This document shows, one piece after another, positions 24,066 through 32,909 of a stretch of DNA of 64,000 bases. The notes under the pieces were generated by a model. It was not told the origin of the DNA. It made no database searches and saw only the letters and a program-made list of their open reading frames with translations. This DNA is from Nitrososphaerales archaeon (GTDB lineage Archaea; Thermoproteota; Nitrososphaeria; Nitrososphaerales; Gagatemarchaeaceae), in assembly GCA_030038395.1 (NCBI GenBank), contig JASHOZ010000025.1:1-64000 (forward strand). The letters are read 5' to 3'. The position numbers were made by a program, and so were the translations under genes. Position 1 is the stretch's first letter; each line of letters opens with the position of its first letter.

Positions 24066-24689
24066 TTGTCCTCGTTTTCGCCCATACTCAGGGCTGAAGG
24101 GGAGCGCCCGCCTGGGCCGGCCCCGACGTACGGTTCGGTCCACGTCGTTCTCGCGTTGCTCAAGATTGGTGACGCTGGGGTTCTAGGCAGGCATGCGCTG
24201 GCCGGCTCGATAGGGGTCGGGGAGGGCGCCGTCAGGACCATAGTCAAGCGTCTCCGAACCGAGGGCTACATCGCTGTCGATGCCGCGGGGTGCGCACTGA
24301 CGCCGAAGGGCAAGAGGGCGTACGCTGGACTGAAGGGAGAGATACCGCGGAGGGTCGCCCTTCCGGCTTCCGCTCTGACGGTGGGAGAGGTGCAGGCGGC
24401 CGTGATAGTCAGAGGGAAGGCGGAGAGAGTGAGGACGGGGATCGAGCAACGGGACGCTGCGGTCAAGGCTGGAGCGTTAGGAGCGACGACATACGTATTC
24501 GTGGGCTCCCACTTCCACGTGCCGGGGTCTGGGAGGGACGCAGAGCAGGAGTTTCCGGGGGACGTCTGGCAGCGACTCCGGCGCGCCCTACGCCCCGCCG
24601 ACGGCGACGCCGTAATCATTTGCGGGTCGGGCGACGAGCGGACCTCGCTAGTCGGCGCGATGTGCGCTGGCCTCACACTTCTGAAGTGA
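24066..24689 (+). CDS. DUF4443-type transcription regulator
   Basis: This 207-residue protein has an N-terminal winged helix (about residues 20-85; LAGSIGVGEGAVRTIVKRLRTEGYI then LTPKGKRAY) and a C-terminal domain of about 110 residues with VQAAVIVRGKAERVRTGIEQRDAAVKAGA. Layout and length resemble archaeal DUF4443 regulators. The TTG start lies 26 bases after GTAAAATAC, fitting a leaderless transcript. It is flanked by two genes sharing an identical promoter palindrome, so it is the prime candidate to bind that site. Its own promoter lacks the palindrome. Confidence 0.75.
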   Translation: MSSFSPILRAEGERPPGPAPTYGSVHVVLALLKIGDAGVLGRHALAGSIGVGEGAVRTIVKRLRTEGYIAVDAAGCALTPKGKRAYAGLKGEIPRRVALPASALTVGEVQAAVIVRGKAERVRTGIEQRDAAVKAGALGATTYVFVGSHFHVPGSGRDAEQEFPGDVWQRLRRALRPADGDAVIICGSGDERTSLVGAMCAGLTLLK

Positions 24690-24834
24690 GGCAACCTCTG
24701 CAGACGCATCTGTCAGTCTTCTTGTGTATCTCTTCGCGCCTCCCCTTGGGAGCCAGCGCCCGGACGCACCAGCAAGTGATGCCCATCCCGCAGTCGAACT
24801 CGACGCCACACAGTGGGCACTGCCTCCTGACCAG
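24673..24834 (-). CDS. CWC-type cysteine-rich small protein, probable CTG start
   Basis: A 53-codon frame encodes CPLCGVEFDCG, then CWC, then CVCRGC: the spacing of the Cys_rich_CWC family, with nine Cys for metal binding. No ATG, GTG or TTG precedes the first CxxC; the frame opens with TGA followed by CTG, and a GGAGGGCGG purine-rich site lies 5-13 bases before it. A minus-strand TATA-like CTATAAGG (near 24879) is shared with the divergent ECF-type gene. The gene overlaps the end of the convergent DUF4443 gene by 17 bases. Function is unknown. Confidence 0.6.
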   Translation of the reverse strand: MVRRQCPLCGVEFDCGMGITCWCVRALAPKGRREEIHKKTDRCVCRGCLTSEV

Positions 24835-24875
24835 TCAGGCCGCCCTCCGCCGGATTGCTCGCGTCGCGGGAAACA

Positions 24876-24905
24876 CCTTATAGCGCAAGCTGGATGAACC
24901 ATCCA
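24876..24905 (+). promoter_or_regulatory. TATA box plus palindromic operator
   Basis: CCTTATAG (24876-24883) is followed by the 15-bp palindrome TGGATGAACCATCCA (24891-24905), four bases before the TTG start at 24909. It is an exact copy of the site before the DUF4430-type gene at 22814-22828. Arms of six bases flank a three-base AAC spacer. The nearly symmetrical TATA element may also serve the divergent CWC gene. Confidence 0.75.
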
Positions 24906-24908
24906 GCA

Positions 24909-25481
24909 TTGATAAAGCCGCACCTTCGTTCCACCCACAAGATAGCCGTCATCGCGTTGCTCGCCGCCCTCGCCGTCTCCACCGACTACGCCATGCTCCC
25001 TCTCGCGAACATAAAGCTGATGGACACCATCGTCTTCGTCGCCGCTCTCCTATTCGGGCTGGATGTCGGCGTCTCGGTGGGGGGGCTGACATGGCTCGTC
25101 TACGGCTCGATTAACCCGCAGGGCGCCGCCGGTGGGCCGCTTCTGGTCCTCCTCATAATCTCCGAGACGGTTTACGCGTTTCTCGGCTACATCGCGCGGA
25201 CGGTCTTCAACTTCGAAGACAGTGGCGTCCCGACGCGACGCCTTCTATGGGCCTGCCTCGGTACGATAGGCGCGCTGATCTACGATCTGAACACCATAAT
25301 CACTCCATCTCTGCTGAGCGGCGCTCCACTCGACGTCGCGGTCGCGTCTCTCGTCCCAGCCGCTCTCTTCATGGTGGCACACGAAGCGAGCGACTTCATA
25401 TTCTTCGGGACGGTGGGTCCATCGCTGGCTGCTGCGATGCTTAGAGTCGCGAAGGCGCGCGGATTGGTTGTCTGGCGCTAG
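24909..25481 (+). CDS. ECF-type transporter substrate-binding (S) component-like membrane protein
   Basis: This 190-residue protein has about six membrane helices and the Ala/Leu-rich N-terminal helix (IAVIALLAALAVSTDYAML) seen in S components of energy-coupling-factor importers. Loop residues such as WLVYGSINPQG are typical of the substrate-facing side. TTG at 24909 is preferred to ATG 24894, which lies inside the operator and only about 15 bases after the TATA box. No ECF A or T component is adjacent. Shared promoter control with the DUF4430-type protein suggests uptake of the same ligand, perhaps a cobalamin-like molecule (inference). Confidence 0.65.
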   Translation: MIKPHLRSTHKIAVIALLAALAVSTDYAMLPLANIKLMDTIVFVAALLFGLDVGVSVGGLTWLVYGSINPQGAAGGPLLVLLIISETVYAFLGYIARTVFNFEDSGVPTRRLLWACLGTIGALIYDLNTIITPSLLSGAPLDVAVASLVPAALFMVAHEASDFIFFGTVGPSLAAAMLRVAKARGLVVWR

Positions 25482-25494
25482 GTTCCGTCTTCCC

Positions 25495-25872
25495 TTAGAC
25501 GGCCGCTACTGTCTGCGAGTTGCCTTTGCCCGATGGGACGAACGACGCCCTGAAGAAAGGGATAACGTCCTGCGGCTTCAGGATTTTCATTCCATATTCG
25601 CTTGCGAGCTTCTGCGCGTCGTCGCTTGCGTTCCCGCTCACCGATATCATGTAAGCGCTGACGCCAGTGTCGAACTCCTTCGTGTATGTCTTGAGCACTT
25701 CTACCGCAGTCACCGTATCGTACAGGTCAAATGCGAACGAACTCTCTCCCGCCTGCGCGAGGAATGAGAACCTGTGCTCGACAGATGACTTCCCACGGAC
25801 TTCAGGGGGCTTCACGACTCTCCATCCCAGCTTCGCGGCCTCGATTTCAAGTGAAAGTTTCTCAGTTTCCAT
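25495..25872 (-). CDS. Conserved hypothetical protein, possible PD-(D/E)XK fold
   Basis: This 125-residue soluble protein starts with a helix (EIEAAKLGWRVVKPPEVRGKS), then EHRFSFLA, FAFDLYD and a second half with VSAYMISVSGNASDDAQKLASEYGMKIL. The alternation of strands with an acidic FDLYD and the C-terminal Rossmann-like end resemble the Mrr/RecB-type restriction-like fold, but a complete catalytic signature is not clear. A minus-strand TATA-like GTTTATATC lies about 45 bases upstream. Its stop faces the ECF-type gene, 13 bases away. Confidence 0.55.
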   Translation of the reverse strand: METEKLSLEIEAAKLGWRVVKPPEVRGKSSVEHRFSFLAQAGESSFAFDLYDTVTAVEVLKTYTKEFDTGVSAYMISVSGNASDDAQKLASEYGMKILKPQDVIPFFRASFVPSGKGNSQTVAAV

Positions 25873-26026
25873 CCTGGAGAGCTACCAGTTTTGTAACCCT
25901 CCAACATCCGAGATATAAACCCAGCCGTGCTCTCCGGCTGAGGCTTGAGCCGTCCACGCTAAGCGGTTAGCGCTCCGGCACGAGGCGAAGGCATCAGCGA
26001 AGGGTTGCCCGTCTCCACGTTGCCTC

Positions 26027-27745
26027 GTGGACTCGAAGGGCTTTAATCGGCGTCGCCGGGGCGCCTATCGCGCCGTGCTCCGCGCGTGGGTCCCGCTCCT
26101 TTTGCTGCTGGCTACAGCCGTCATACACTCAGGAGCTCAGAGCGCGCCACGGGCCGAGATCCCCGCCGGGGCTACTCAGTACACCTTCACCATGACGGCA
26201 GGGCAGAGGTACCACCAGGCAATGGAGATGTACGGAAACACGACCGTCTCCTACTCGACTTCGAGCAACGTCAGCATCTCGACTGCGTTCATGACCTCGT
26301 CTCAGTTCGACGACCTCCGGGACGGAAGCGCCTCCATAGCAGATGCAATCTCGGACAAGAACGGGACGGACATACATGCGACCGTCCGCGTCGGGTCGGG
26401 GGACTACTACATCGTGATGTACGCCGACGCGGGGAACGCGAACACGACCCTTGCTTACACGCTGTACCCCAACAACCCGCTCACTTACGGCCAACTCTCC
26501 GCACCGGAGCCATCGGGCATCGCCTCGTTCGGTCTCTCGAACGTCTCCGGCGCGGACTCCCCCTACACCGTGAACGCAAGCGACGTGATAGGGTTGGCCT
26601 CCATCTCCTCGCTGGGAGCCGAGAACTCGTCCGCCGGGGTCGTCGGCGCAAACCCGTCCGGGGTGGGCCTCCAGCTCAACTCCGTCCTCCTGGTGAACGA
26701 GGCCGGTGGCCAGAGCCAGACCTACTGGTGCCAGAACACCCCTGACTTCGTGACGAAGACCGCGCAGCTCTCGATGGGCGACAACATCTGGAACTTCAGC
26801 AGCAGCGGGATTCTCTCGAACGCGACGATAACCTCGCAAGGCGGTCTCGGGACGGTGTCCACCTATCAGCAGGACGGCACACAGTACTACTACAACTTCG
26901 AAGCGGACAACGTCACGTACGCTCTCCCGATGGGACTGGTTCTACTGATCAATGCGACCGTCGAGCCAGGGACGGGCGTACTAGTACAGTTCGGGGCGAA
27001 GTCGGCGGGGAGTGGCTTGGACGACCGATTCACGGGTTGGTTCGATAACGTCACCATCCACGACACCGCTGCGCAGAGCGCGTACTTCTTCACCTCTGGG
27101 AACGCGACTACGGTCGGCGGCCTATTCTACGACACGGAGTTCGTCTGGACCGGCGAGGCCAACGGGGAGGACACCTTCTTCACGCAAATGAACTCGTCCC
27201 TAGGGCTCTTCTACGCCAACGGAGAGGGGTCACATCTGACCCCCTTCCCATCGTATTTCAGCTTCGGATACGACACGGACGAGGCTGCTGACAACCTGCG
27301 GATGTCATATTCCGGAAACGGGACCGAGACTGTCTCGACTGGCAATCCGAACTACGAGTACCTCGGCTCGGCGGAGGGCGCATTCTCACTGAGTTCAATC
27401 GAAGGCACGCTCGGATTCCCCGGAGTGCACTCAGTCTCCATGACCTCGTCCTCAGCACCACCGATAGCCTCCACTACCGTGTACTCCTCCACTACGGCTA
27501 GCGCGACGTCCTCGCAGACGACAATCTCGTCGGAGAGCACCGCATCCACGTCCTCTACCTCGTCGAGTTCGCAGTCCTCCTCGTCAACGACGATGGAGAG
27601 CGAGCAGAACAGCACGAGTTCCGCATCCTCAGTTGCCTCGGGCGGCGGAGTCCCCGAGTTCCCGTCGGCACTCGGGGGAGCGGCGGTGACCGCGCTCCTG
27701 GTCTCCTCGTACATCGTCACCCGAAAGCGCGGGGGAGGCGGCTAG
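26027..27745 (+). CDS. Large cell-surface protein with C-terminal PEF-type anchor
   Basis: A 572-residue secreted protein. It has a signal peptide or anchor at residues 15-38, an extracellular beta-rich domain with many NxS/T sequons (about 45-470), a Ser/Thr-rich stalk (about 480-540) and a C-terminal VPEFPS followed by a hydrophobic helix and basic RKRGGGG end. This order matches archaeosortase-type PEF sorting signals and S-layer-like proteins. The start is GTG at 26027. The function of the large domain is unknown; adhesion or envelope structure is likely. Confidence 0.75.
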   Translation: MDSKGFNRRRRGAYRAVLRAWVPLLLLLATAVIHSGAQSAPRAEIPAGATQYTFTMTAGQRYHQAMEMYGNTTVSYSTSSNVSISTAFMTSSQFDDLRDGSASIADAISDKNGTDIHATVRVGSGDYYIVMYADAGNANTTLAYTLYPNNPLTYGQLSAPEPSGIASFGLSNVSGADSPYTVNASDVIGLASISSLGAENSSAGVVGANPSGVGLQLNSVLLVNEAGGQSQTYWCQNTPDFVTKTAQLSMGDNIWNFSSSGILSNATITSQGGLGTVSTYQQDGTQYYYNFEADNVTYALPMGLVLLINATVEPGTGVLVQFGAKSAGSGLDDRFTGWFDNVTIHDTAAQSAYFFTSGNATTVGGLFYDTEFVWTGEANGEDTFFTQMNSSLGLFYANGEGSHLTPFPSYFSFGYDTDEAADNLRMSYSGNGTETVSTGNPNYEYLGSAEGAFSLSSIEGTLGFPGVHSVSMTSSSAPPIASTTVYSSTTASATSSQTTISSESTASTSSTSSSSQSSSSTTMESEQNSTSSASSVASGGGVPEFPSALGGAAVTALLVSSYIVTRKRGGGG

Positions 27746-28026
27746 GGGCGGAGGGGCACGGAATGAATCTGAAAAGTGATCAGGGGCTCGGGCGTCGTCG
27801 TCGAGAGCTCCCATGTCCCGTCGCAGGCGCCTAAGGCCGGACACCCTCCACGCGATGCATCGCGCGTTCTCTGGAATATAGGGCATGGCCGATGGGGAGA
27901 GACTTCCGCGCCCCAGAGTACGAGGAAGGTGCCCCGAAAAGGCGAAGCAGAAGGGTCGGCAGCCTACTTTCTCATGGTCGCCGGTCGAGCGAATGCGTAT
28001 TAGGCTAGACTAACAGGCACGTCCGG

Positions 28027-28962
28027 TTGTCCGAGGGCCGGTCCATCGCGGCGACGGTAGTCGTGGGGCTCCTGATCGTCGCGGCGGTCTACGTCACGTT
28101 CAGTCAAACGTCCGGCGAGATATCGTCGCTATCATCGCAGAACGTTGGTCTGTCGAGGCAGGTCGACAGTCTCGGTCAGAACGTGTCTGAGCTGAACAGC
28201 CAGAACAGTGAACTGCAACAACAGGTCAGCAACCTAAGCAAAGAAGTCTCGGTCCTGTCCGGTGAGATCGAGAATGGTTCCTCGAATCAACCCACCATTG
28301 ACGGCGCAGTTGCCAACTGGGCAGGCAATGTCTCCAGCGTTTCGGCTGTATTGATAGCGGTGAACCCCAACGACCTGGTATATGTCGCCTGCCTCGTCAA
28401 GCCTACGACGTCCTCTGCGACCGTGTCGAGCGTCACCGTATCGAGCCCTACCCTCGGGGCATTTAGAATGCGGGCGGCTGTCAGCGAAATGGCGAACGCT
28501 GGAGACTTCCTCTATGCGTATACATTCTACGCCTTCACTTCACTCGGTCAGCAAATCCAGAACATCACCTGCTCGGCTACGTTCAGCTCGGGAAGCGCAA
28601 ACATGGACATTATCGCGTGGGGCATAAGCGGGGCCAACACTACCTCGCCCTTCGGTTCGTCCGGCGGCGCGCCTGACACCTGTTACTCCGACACTTTGAC
28701 GAGCAGTCTGGACTGCTTGAGGATTACGGCCTCTCAGCCGAATGCGATGGTCATTGGCGTATACGGCCAGTTGGGGGGCGCTCTGACGACCGGCCAGGTG
28801 ACCACATTCGCGACTCCCTACTACACGATAGCTTCAATCAATGGTGGGCCGTCGGGCATCGCAACCTGTCAGGATGAACACTTTATCGGGACATACACGC
28901 CTAGCGTAACGAGTTCCAACAGCGGCGGGGTCTACGTGGCGATAGGCGACGCGATAGTCTGA
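28027..28962 (+). CDS. Membrane-anchored protein with coiled coil and extracellular domain
   Basis: This 311-residue protein has an N-terminal membrane helix (about 7-26), a heptad-rich coiled coil (about 30-85, SQNVGLSRQVDSLGQNVSELN and similar) and a Ser/Thr-rich extracellular domain (about 95-311) with a few Cys. The TTG start lies 27 bases after a TATA-like CGTATTAGG, fitting a leaderless transcript. The coiled coil suggests oligomerisation at the cell surface. I do not recognise the C-terminal domain. Confidence 0.65.
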   Translation: MSEGRSIAATVVVGLLIVAAVYVTFSQTSGEISSLSSQNVGLSRQVDSLGQNVSELNSQNSELQQQVSNLSKEVSVLSGEIENGSSNQPTIDGAVANWAGNVSSVSAVLIAVNPNDLVYVACLVKPTTSSATVSSVTVSSPTLGAFRMRAAVSEMANAGDFLYAYTFYAFTSLGQQIQNITCSATFSSGSANMDIIAWGISGANTTSPFGSSGGAPDTCYSDTLTSSLDCLRITASQPNAMVIGVYGQLGGALTTGQVTTFATPYYTIASINGGPSGIATCQDEHFIGTYTPSVTSSNSGGVYVAIGDAIV

Positions 28963-29450
28963 GGCCCCGGAGGCAGTCGGCCCCTCTTCTGACAAGACGC
29001 TCTCTCTGACCGCTTCTCCACGCGGGGATCGGCGTCGCATAGGGGGTGGGCTCCTTCACGTAGGCTGTGCCTTTGGGAGCCCATCTCCAGGGAACCGGTC
29101 AACCGAACCTGCGCAAAAGGAGCGGAGCCGAAATCTCAGAGGGTTCTGTAGCGTCTGCGCCGGGTGTCAGCTACTCGTTCGTGCTTGGGTATTGTCAAGA
29201 GTCGCTCGCTGAAAGGAGCTCACGGTCAGTTCACCGCGACGGGACTTCCTGTGGGGGTCCAGCCGACAAATCCTTGGCATGGTCAAAGAGTCGCTTTCAA
29301 ACCGTTTGCAGGGGGGACTGGGGGCGTTAACGGTTCACTCTGGGAGACTCGTCTCCCTGCCAAGAGCGGGTGATGGCGGCGGGAGTCAAACTCGAGGGGA
29401 GAACAAGTGGAGAGCTCTAATGCAGATTGCGACAAGACTTCAGCGAAAGT
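28963..29450. other. Gene-poor, compositionally atypical interval
   Basis: No supported gene is seen in these 488 bases. Codon use and base composition differ from neighbouring genes, with more AT-containing stretches. One plus-strand frame (about 29215-29370) reads like protein (GLPVGVQPTNPWHGQRVAF) but has no convincing start and ends soon after, so it may be a remnant. The next three reading frames are small, and the last is a truncated cyclase, suggesting a rearranged or acquired patch. Confidence 0.4.
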
Positions 29451-29624
29451 ATGAGCATCGTCAACCCATTTGCGGTTATTGCAATCCTCTGCCTGATTGC
29501 CGCTCTTGCATATGTACCTCTCTATGCCATCCGCGAATGGGTCAGGCAGAAGAGAGAACGAGCCTCTCCGGTTGCTCCTCGGACATACTACTGGCGCTTC
29601 AACACCCTATACCTGTCTTCGTGA
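29451..29624 (+). CDS. 57-residue single-helix membrane protein
   Basis: The ORF starts at ATG 29451 and encodes SIVNPFAVIAILCLIAALAYVPLY as one membrane helix, followed by a basic cytoplasmic tail (REWVRQKRERAS). An in-frame TTG eight codons upstream is possible. Its stop overlaps the GTG start of the next ORF by four bases, arguing for translational coupling. No family is recognised. It lies in a patch with base use unlike the rest of the window. Confidence 0.5.
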   Translation: MSIVNPFAVIAILCLIAALAYVPLYAIREWVRQKRERASPVAPRTYYWRFNTLYLSS

Positions 29625-29968
29625 ATATCTACTGGCGCCTATACCCACCGCGCATCAGATACCCTTACCCGTCAGACAAGCCCCACCCATCAGGGTGGAT
29701 GATTAGGGTCAGGGGGAACGAACTGCTTCAACGGTGCAGCGTTAGGCTCGATGGGAGGGAGCTGCCAATTGCTACTGACAGCGTCACAGGTGCCCTTGAG
29801 GCTCGCTTGAACGATGGAGAAACACTCGACTTAGCGCTTCCGTCTGACTTGGATTATGACTTGGACAGCTTTCGGCACTCTTCTGTGGTCGTTTTCGATG
29901 GTGACAAGGCCATCTGTGAACGGACTTGGGGCAGAATTACACGACTCCCCACATATGGGCGCGCGTGA
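29621..29968 (+). CDS. Hypothetical protein, 115 residues
   Basis: The GTG start at 29621 is inside the stop of the preceding membrane gene (GTGA). The product begins NIYWRLYPPRIRYPYPSDK and continues with a beta-rich sequence of alternating short hydrophobic strands and acidic turns, without Cys or membrane helices. No family is recognised. A start further upstream would run through the membrane gene in another frame and is rejected. The coupling suggests the two products act together. Confidence 0.5.
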   Translation: MNIYWRLYPPRIRYPYPSDKPHPSGWMIRVRGNELLQRCSVRLDGRELPIATDSVTGALEARLNDGETLDLALPSDLDYDLDSFRHSSVVVFDGDKAICERTWGRITRLPTYGRA

Positions 29969-29999
29969 GTTGACTAGGTTCTGGGCAGAATGCTGAGGC

Positions 30000-30323
30000 G
30001 TGCGCCCAACTACCTTCGACGGGCCGACGAGAGCTCTTAGGTGCGCGTGGGAAGTCACCAAGTCCGCGGAGGAGCTGGGAGTACAGGTCAGGGCTGGGGT
30101 GCGCACAGGGGAGTGCATCGTGGGGCCGTCAGACATCACGGGGATAGCGGTTCACATAGCGTCGGGGGTCATGGACCTCGCCGGTCCGGGCGAGGTGATG
30201 GTTTCGAGCACGGTCAGGGACCTGGTCTACGGCTCGGACATAGGGTTCGCTGACCGAGGGGACCACACGTTGAAAGGGATCAAGGATGCGCGGCGCATCT
30301 ACTCGGTTCAGACGCTTGCGTAG
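30000..30323 (+). pseudogene. Truncated class III adenylate/guanylate cyclase domain
   Basis: The 107 residues correspond to the C-terminal half of a class III cyclase catalytic domain: FDGPTRALRCA, VRAGVRTGECIVGPSDITGIAVHIA, GEVMVSSTVRDLVYGS and HTLKGIKDARRIYSV. The N-terminal half, with both metal-binding Asp residues and the GDG loop, is missing: the reading frame starts at GTG just before FDGP. It cannot be catalytic alone. The upstream DNA is the atypical patch described at 28963-29968, so the 5' part was probably lost by rearrangement there. Confidence 0.75.
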
Positions 30324-30350
30324 GAAGGCTGCGCCAGTGGCTGCGAGATT

Positions 30351-31313
30351 ATGCGGCCAGAAACCTTCAAGTCAGATGAAGCGGCGGGTCGTCGGGCAAC
30401 CCTCATGGACGTGAAGGACATCGCGGTCAGGACTGATTCGGTCAAGGACCTCGTGAGGCAGATGAAGCTGTCCGGAGGCTTTACCGCAAAGAAGCTCGGA
30501 GTCTCCGCCGACATCCTTCGGAGCATGCTCGACGACAACGACTCGTTGAACTTCCTCTCCTTCCCTGCGGACATAATGGCGACGGGGACGAGAGGGGTCA
30601 TCCGCGACATGGTGAAGGACAAGTGGTTCGATGTGATCGTAACTACCTGCGGCACCATCGACCATGACATCGCCAGGAGCTTCGCCGAGTACCGCCACGG
30701 GAGCTTCGACGCAGACGACATCGAGCTCAGGAAGCGTGCGATCCACAGGCTCGGCAACATCTTCGTCCCCCAGAAGAACTACGGCGCTCTCATCGAACGG
30801 AAGATGGGGGCGTGGCTGAAGGAACTGTCGTCCGAAGGGAAGACCGCTCTGTCCACATCGGAGCTTTGCAGTGAGGTAGGCAGACGCCTCGGAGAGGACT
30901 CCGTGCTATACTGGGCGTGGAAGAGGGGCGTGCCTGTGGTGGTGCCTGGGATCACCGACGGAGCAGTTGGCTATCAGATCTGGCAGTACTCCCAGAACCA
31001 TAAGCTCTCCATCGACGTCCTGAAGGACGAGCAGCTGCTGAGCGACCTCGTCTTCGAGTCGAAGAGGTCCGGCGCACTGATCCTCGGCGGCGGAATATCG
31101 AAGCACCACGTGATATGGTGGAACGCCTTCAAGGACGGGCTCGACTATGCCGTGTACGTCACGACGGCCCAGGAGTTCGACGGCAGCCTCTCGGGCGCTA
31201 GGATGAAGGAGGCGATATCTTGGGGGAAGCTGAAGGCCGATGCGCTTCATGTGACTGTCGAGGGCGACGCCACCGTACTTCTCCCCATCATCTACGCTGC
31301 TCTAAGGGACTGA
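30351..31313 (+). CDS. dys: Deoxyhypusine synthase
   Basis: This 320-residue NAD-dependent enzyme transfers the aminobutyl group of spermidine to a lysine of aIF5A. Hallmarks are TTCGTIDHDIAR near the middle, VVPGITDGAVGYQIW, ALILGGGISKHHVIW and the segment ISWGKLK with the catalytic lysine (about residue 292). A second ATG 18 codons in (MDVKDIAVRTDS) is an alternative start. The length agrees with archaeal family members. Its presence is a clear archaeal marker. Confidence 0.94.
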   Translation: MRPETFKSDEAAGRRATLMDVKDIAVRTDSVKDLVRQMKLSGGFTAKKLGVSADILRSMLDDNDSLNFLSFPADIMATGTRGVIRDMVKDKWFDVIVTTCGTIDHDIARSFAEYRHGSFDADDIELRKRAIHRLGNIFVPQKNYGALIERKMGAWLKELSSEGKTALSTSELCSEVGRRLGEDSVLYWAWKRGVPVVVPGITDGAVGYQIWQYSQNHKLSIDVLKDEQLLSDLVFESKRSGALILGGGISKHHVIWWNAFKDGLDYAVYVTTAQEFDGSLSGARMKEAISWGKLKADALHVTVEGDATVLLPIIYAALRD

Positions 31314-31551
31314 ACTCCCCAGACCCTGCCACTTCAACGAGCGGGGACTCGCAGGAGGGGGGTGACACTCCCTTCCCGACACCGAATGGGGGCGAATCTT
31401 ACGAATTGGGGGCCCTGCTTCGAGTCCGTCGGGGTTACCGCACCGACATACCCTCGTGACTCGACTGCCGCGGCGAACTGGCGTGAGCGGAGACCTCTCA
31501 CAGACGCGCGGGACTCGGGCTTAAGACCAGGCAAGGCGAGCGCGATGAGAG

Positions 31552-32799
31552 ATGAGCGTGCCCACGACGTTTTCTGCTCAGGCCGCGAGACGCCTGGCGG
31601 TCACTCGACAGCACCTCTCGGGGACGTCTTCGGGGAAGTCGGCTCGCGAACAGATTGTGTCTGTGCTGCGCGATCTCGTCTTCGTCCAGTGGGACCCGAT
31701 ATCCGTGGTCGCCCCGTCGCACATCCTTGCCCTGTGGAACAGAGTGCGGGGACTCAGGCCGTCCGACTTGGACAGGCTGCTGTGGGAAGACAAGAAGCTG
31801 TTTCTCCACTGGGCGAACCTCTCTGCCTCGATTGTCCTCACCGAAGACTACCCGCTCTACTACTCGATGATGAAGCGGTACCCCGAGTCGATGGGCAAGG
31901 GGTGGGGCGCCCAGCAGGCGCGGGCGAAAGTGTTCCTCGCGCATCACAGGAGACTGGGAGAGTCAATGCTGAAGGAGCTGGAGCGAGGGCCGCTGCAGGT
32001 GACCGAGTTCAGGGGGTACACTTCGGACAGGGGTTCCGCGGAGTGGACCCCCGGGAGCGCTGTCTCCACGATGCTGTTCCACCTGCACATGAGCGGAAAG
32101 GTCATGGTGGTGGGGCACGAGGGTAACCGGAACGTTTGGGGGCTGTCGGAGCAATTTCTCCCCGATTGGTCGGACAGGAGTGAATTGACCGAAGAGGAGC
32201 TCGAAAGAAAGGCTGCGCAGAGAGCGGTCCGCGCGCTTGGGACGGCTTCGCCGCGCGAAATCCAGCTCTACTTCCCCCGGGGTCGTTACCTCGAACTTGA
32301 GAAGACACTGAGGAGCCTGCGGGAAGACTCTGTCATCCACCCCGTCCGCATTCAGGGGCTGGCAGGGGAGCGAGAACGGTTTGTGCATGACCTCGATGTC
32401 GGCCTGCTCGAGTCACTGGACGAGGAGGATCTTCAGCCGCGAGTGTCGTTGCTCCCTCCCTTCGACAATCTGATCACCGGCAGAGGTTGGACGCGCAGGA
32501 TATTCGGATTCGACTACCGCCTTGAGATCTTCTTCCCCGAACACAAACGCAGGTTCGGCTACTATGTCCTTCCCGTCCTCCGCGGTGACAGGTTGATAGG
32601 AAGGATCGACCCCTGGATGGACAGGAGTAAGGGCAGGCTGGTGATCAACTCTGTGCACTCTGAGCCCGGTGTTCTCGGGGGCAACGACGCGGGACGTGAC
32701 GTCGCGGATGCCATCAGCCGGCTGGCAGGGTTCCTCGGTGCCACGGAGGTCGCATACTCATCGCGCGTGCCGGCGGCTTGGAGAGCTTCCTTGCGCTAG
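31552..32799 (+). CDS. YcaQ/AlkZ-like winged-helix DNA glycosylase
   Basis: This 415-residue member of the HTH_42/DUF1006 family has the catalytic-type motif Q46-W47-D48 (VQWDPI). In AlkZ proper the motif is Q-x-Q, while YcaQ-like proteins have Q-x-D and unhook interstrand crosslinks; this protein matches the YcaQ type. Later conserved parts include RDLVFVQWDPI, LPPFDNLI and GRIDPWMDR. It would act on damaged chromosomal DNA. The ATG is at 31552. Confidence 0.8.
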   Translation: MSVPTTFSAQAARRLAVTRQHLSGTSSGKSAREQIVSVLRDLVFVQWDPISVVAPSHILALWNRVRGLRPSDLDRLLWEDKKLFLHWANLSASIVLTEDYPLYYSMMKRYPESMGKGWGAQQARAKVFLAHHRRLGESMLKELERGPLQVTEFRGYTSDRGSAEWTPGSAVSTMLFHLHMSGKVMVVGHEGNRNVWGLSEQFLPDWSDRSELTEEELERKAAQRAVRALGTASPREIQLYFPRGRYLELEKTLRSLREDSVIHPVRIQGLAGERERFVHDLDVGLLESLDEEDLQPRVSLLPPFDNLITGRGWTRRIFGFDYRLEIFFPEHKRRFGYYVLPVLRGDRLIGRIDPWMDRSKGRLVINSVHSEPGVLGGNDAGRDVADAISRLAGFLGATEVAYSSRVPAAWRASLR

Positions 32800-32909
32800 C
32801 CGCCGCATTCGACCTGGCCCCAGCCCACCATGGAGCGGCCGCCGCGCTTTGTGAGACGGTCAGAGCGACGATAGCTTATTAGAACGAAATCGGAGGCGCC
32901 CGCCGACGA

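Noticed and set aside
24894-24908. ATG 24894 as start of the ECF-type protein
   Set aside because: It is inside the palindrome, only about 15 bases past the TATA box; TTG 24909 fits the leaderless spacing seen elsewhere.
27536-27610. Ser/Thr codon repeats as a tandem DNA repeat
   Set aside because: They are explained by the low-complexity stalk of the surface protein and have no fixed repeat unit.
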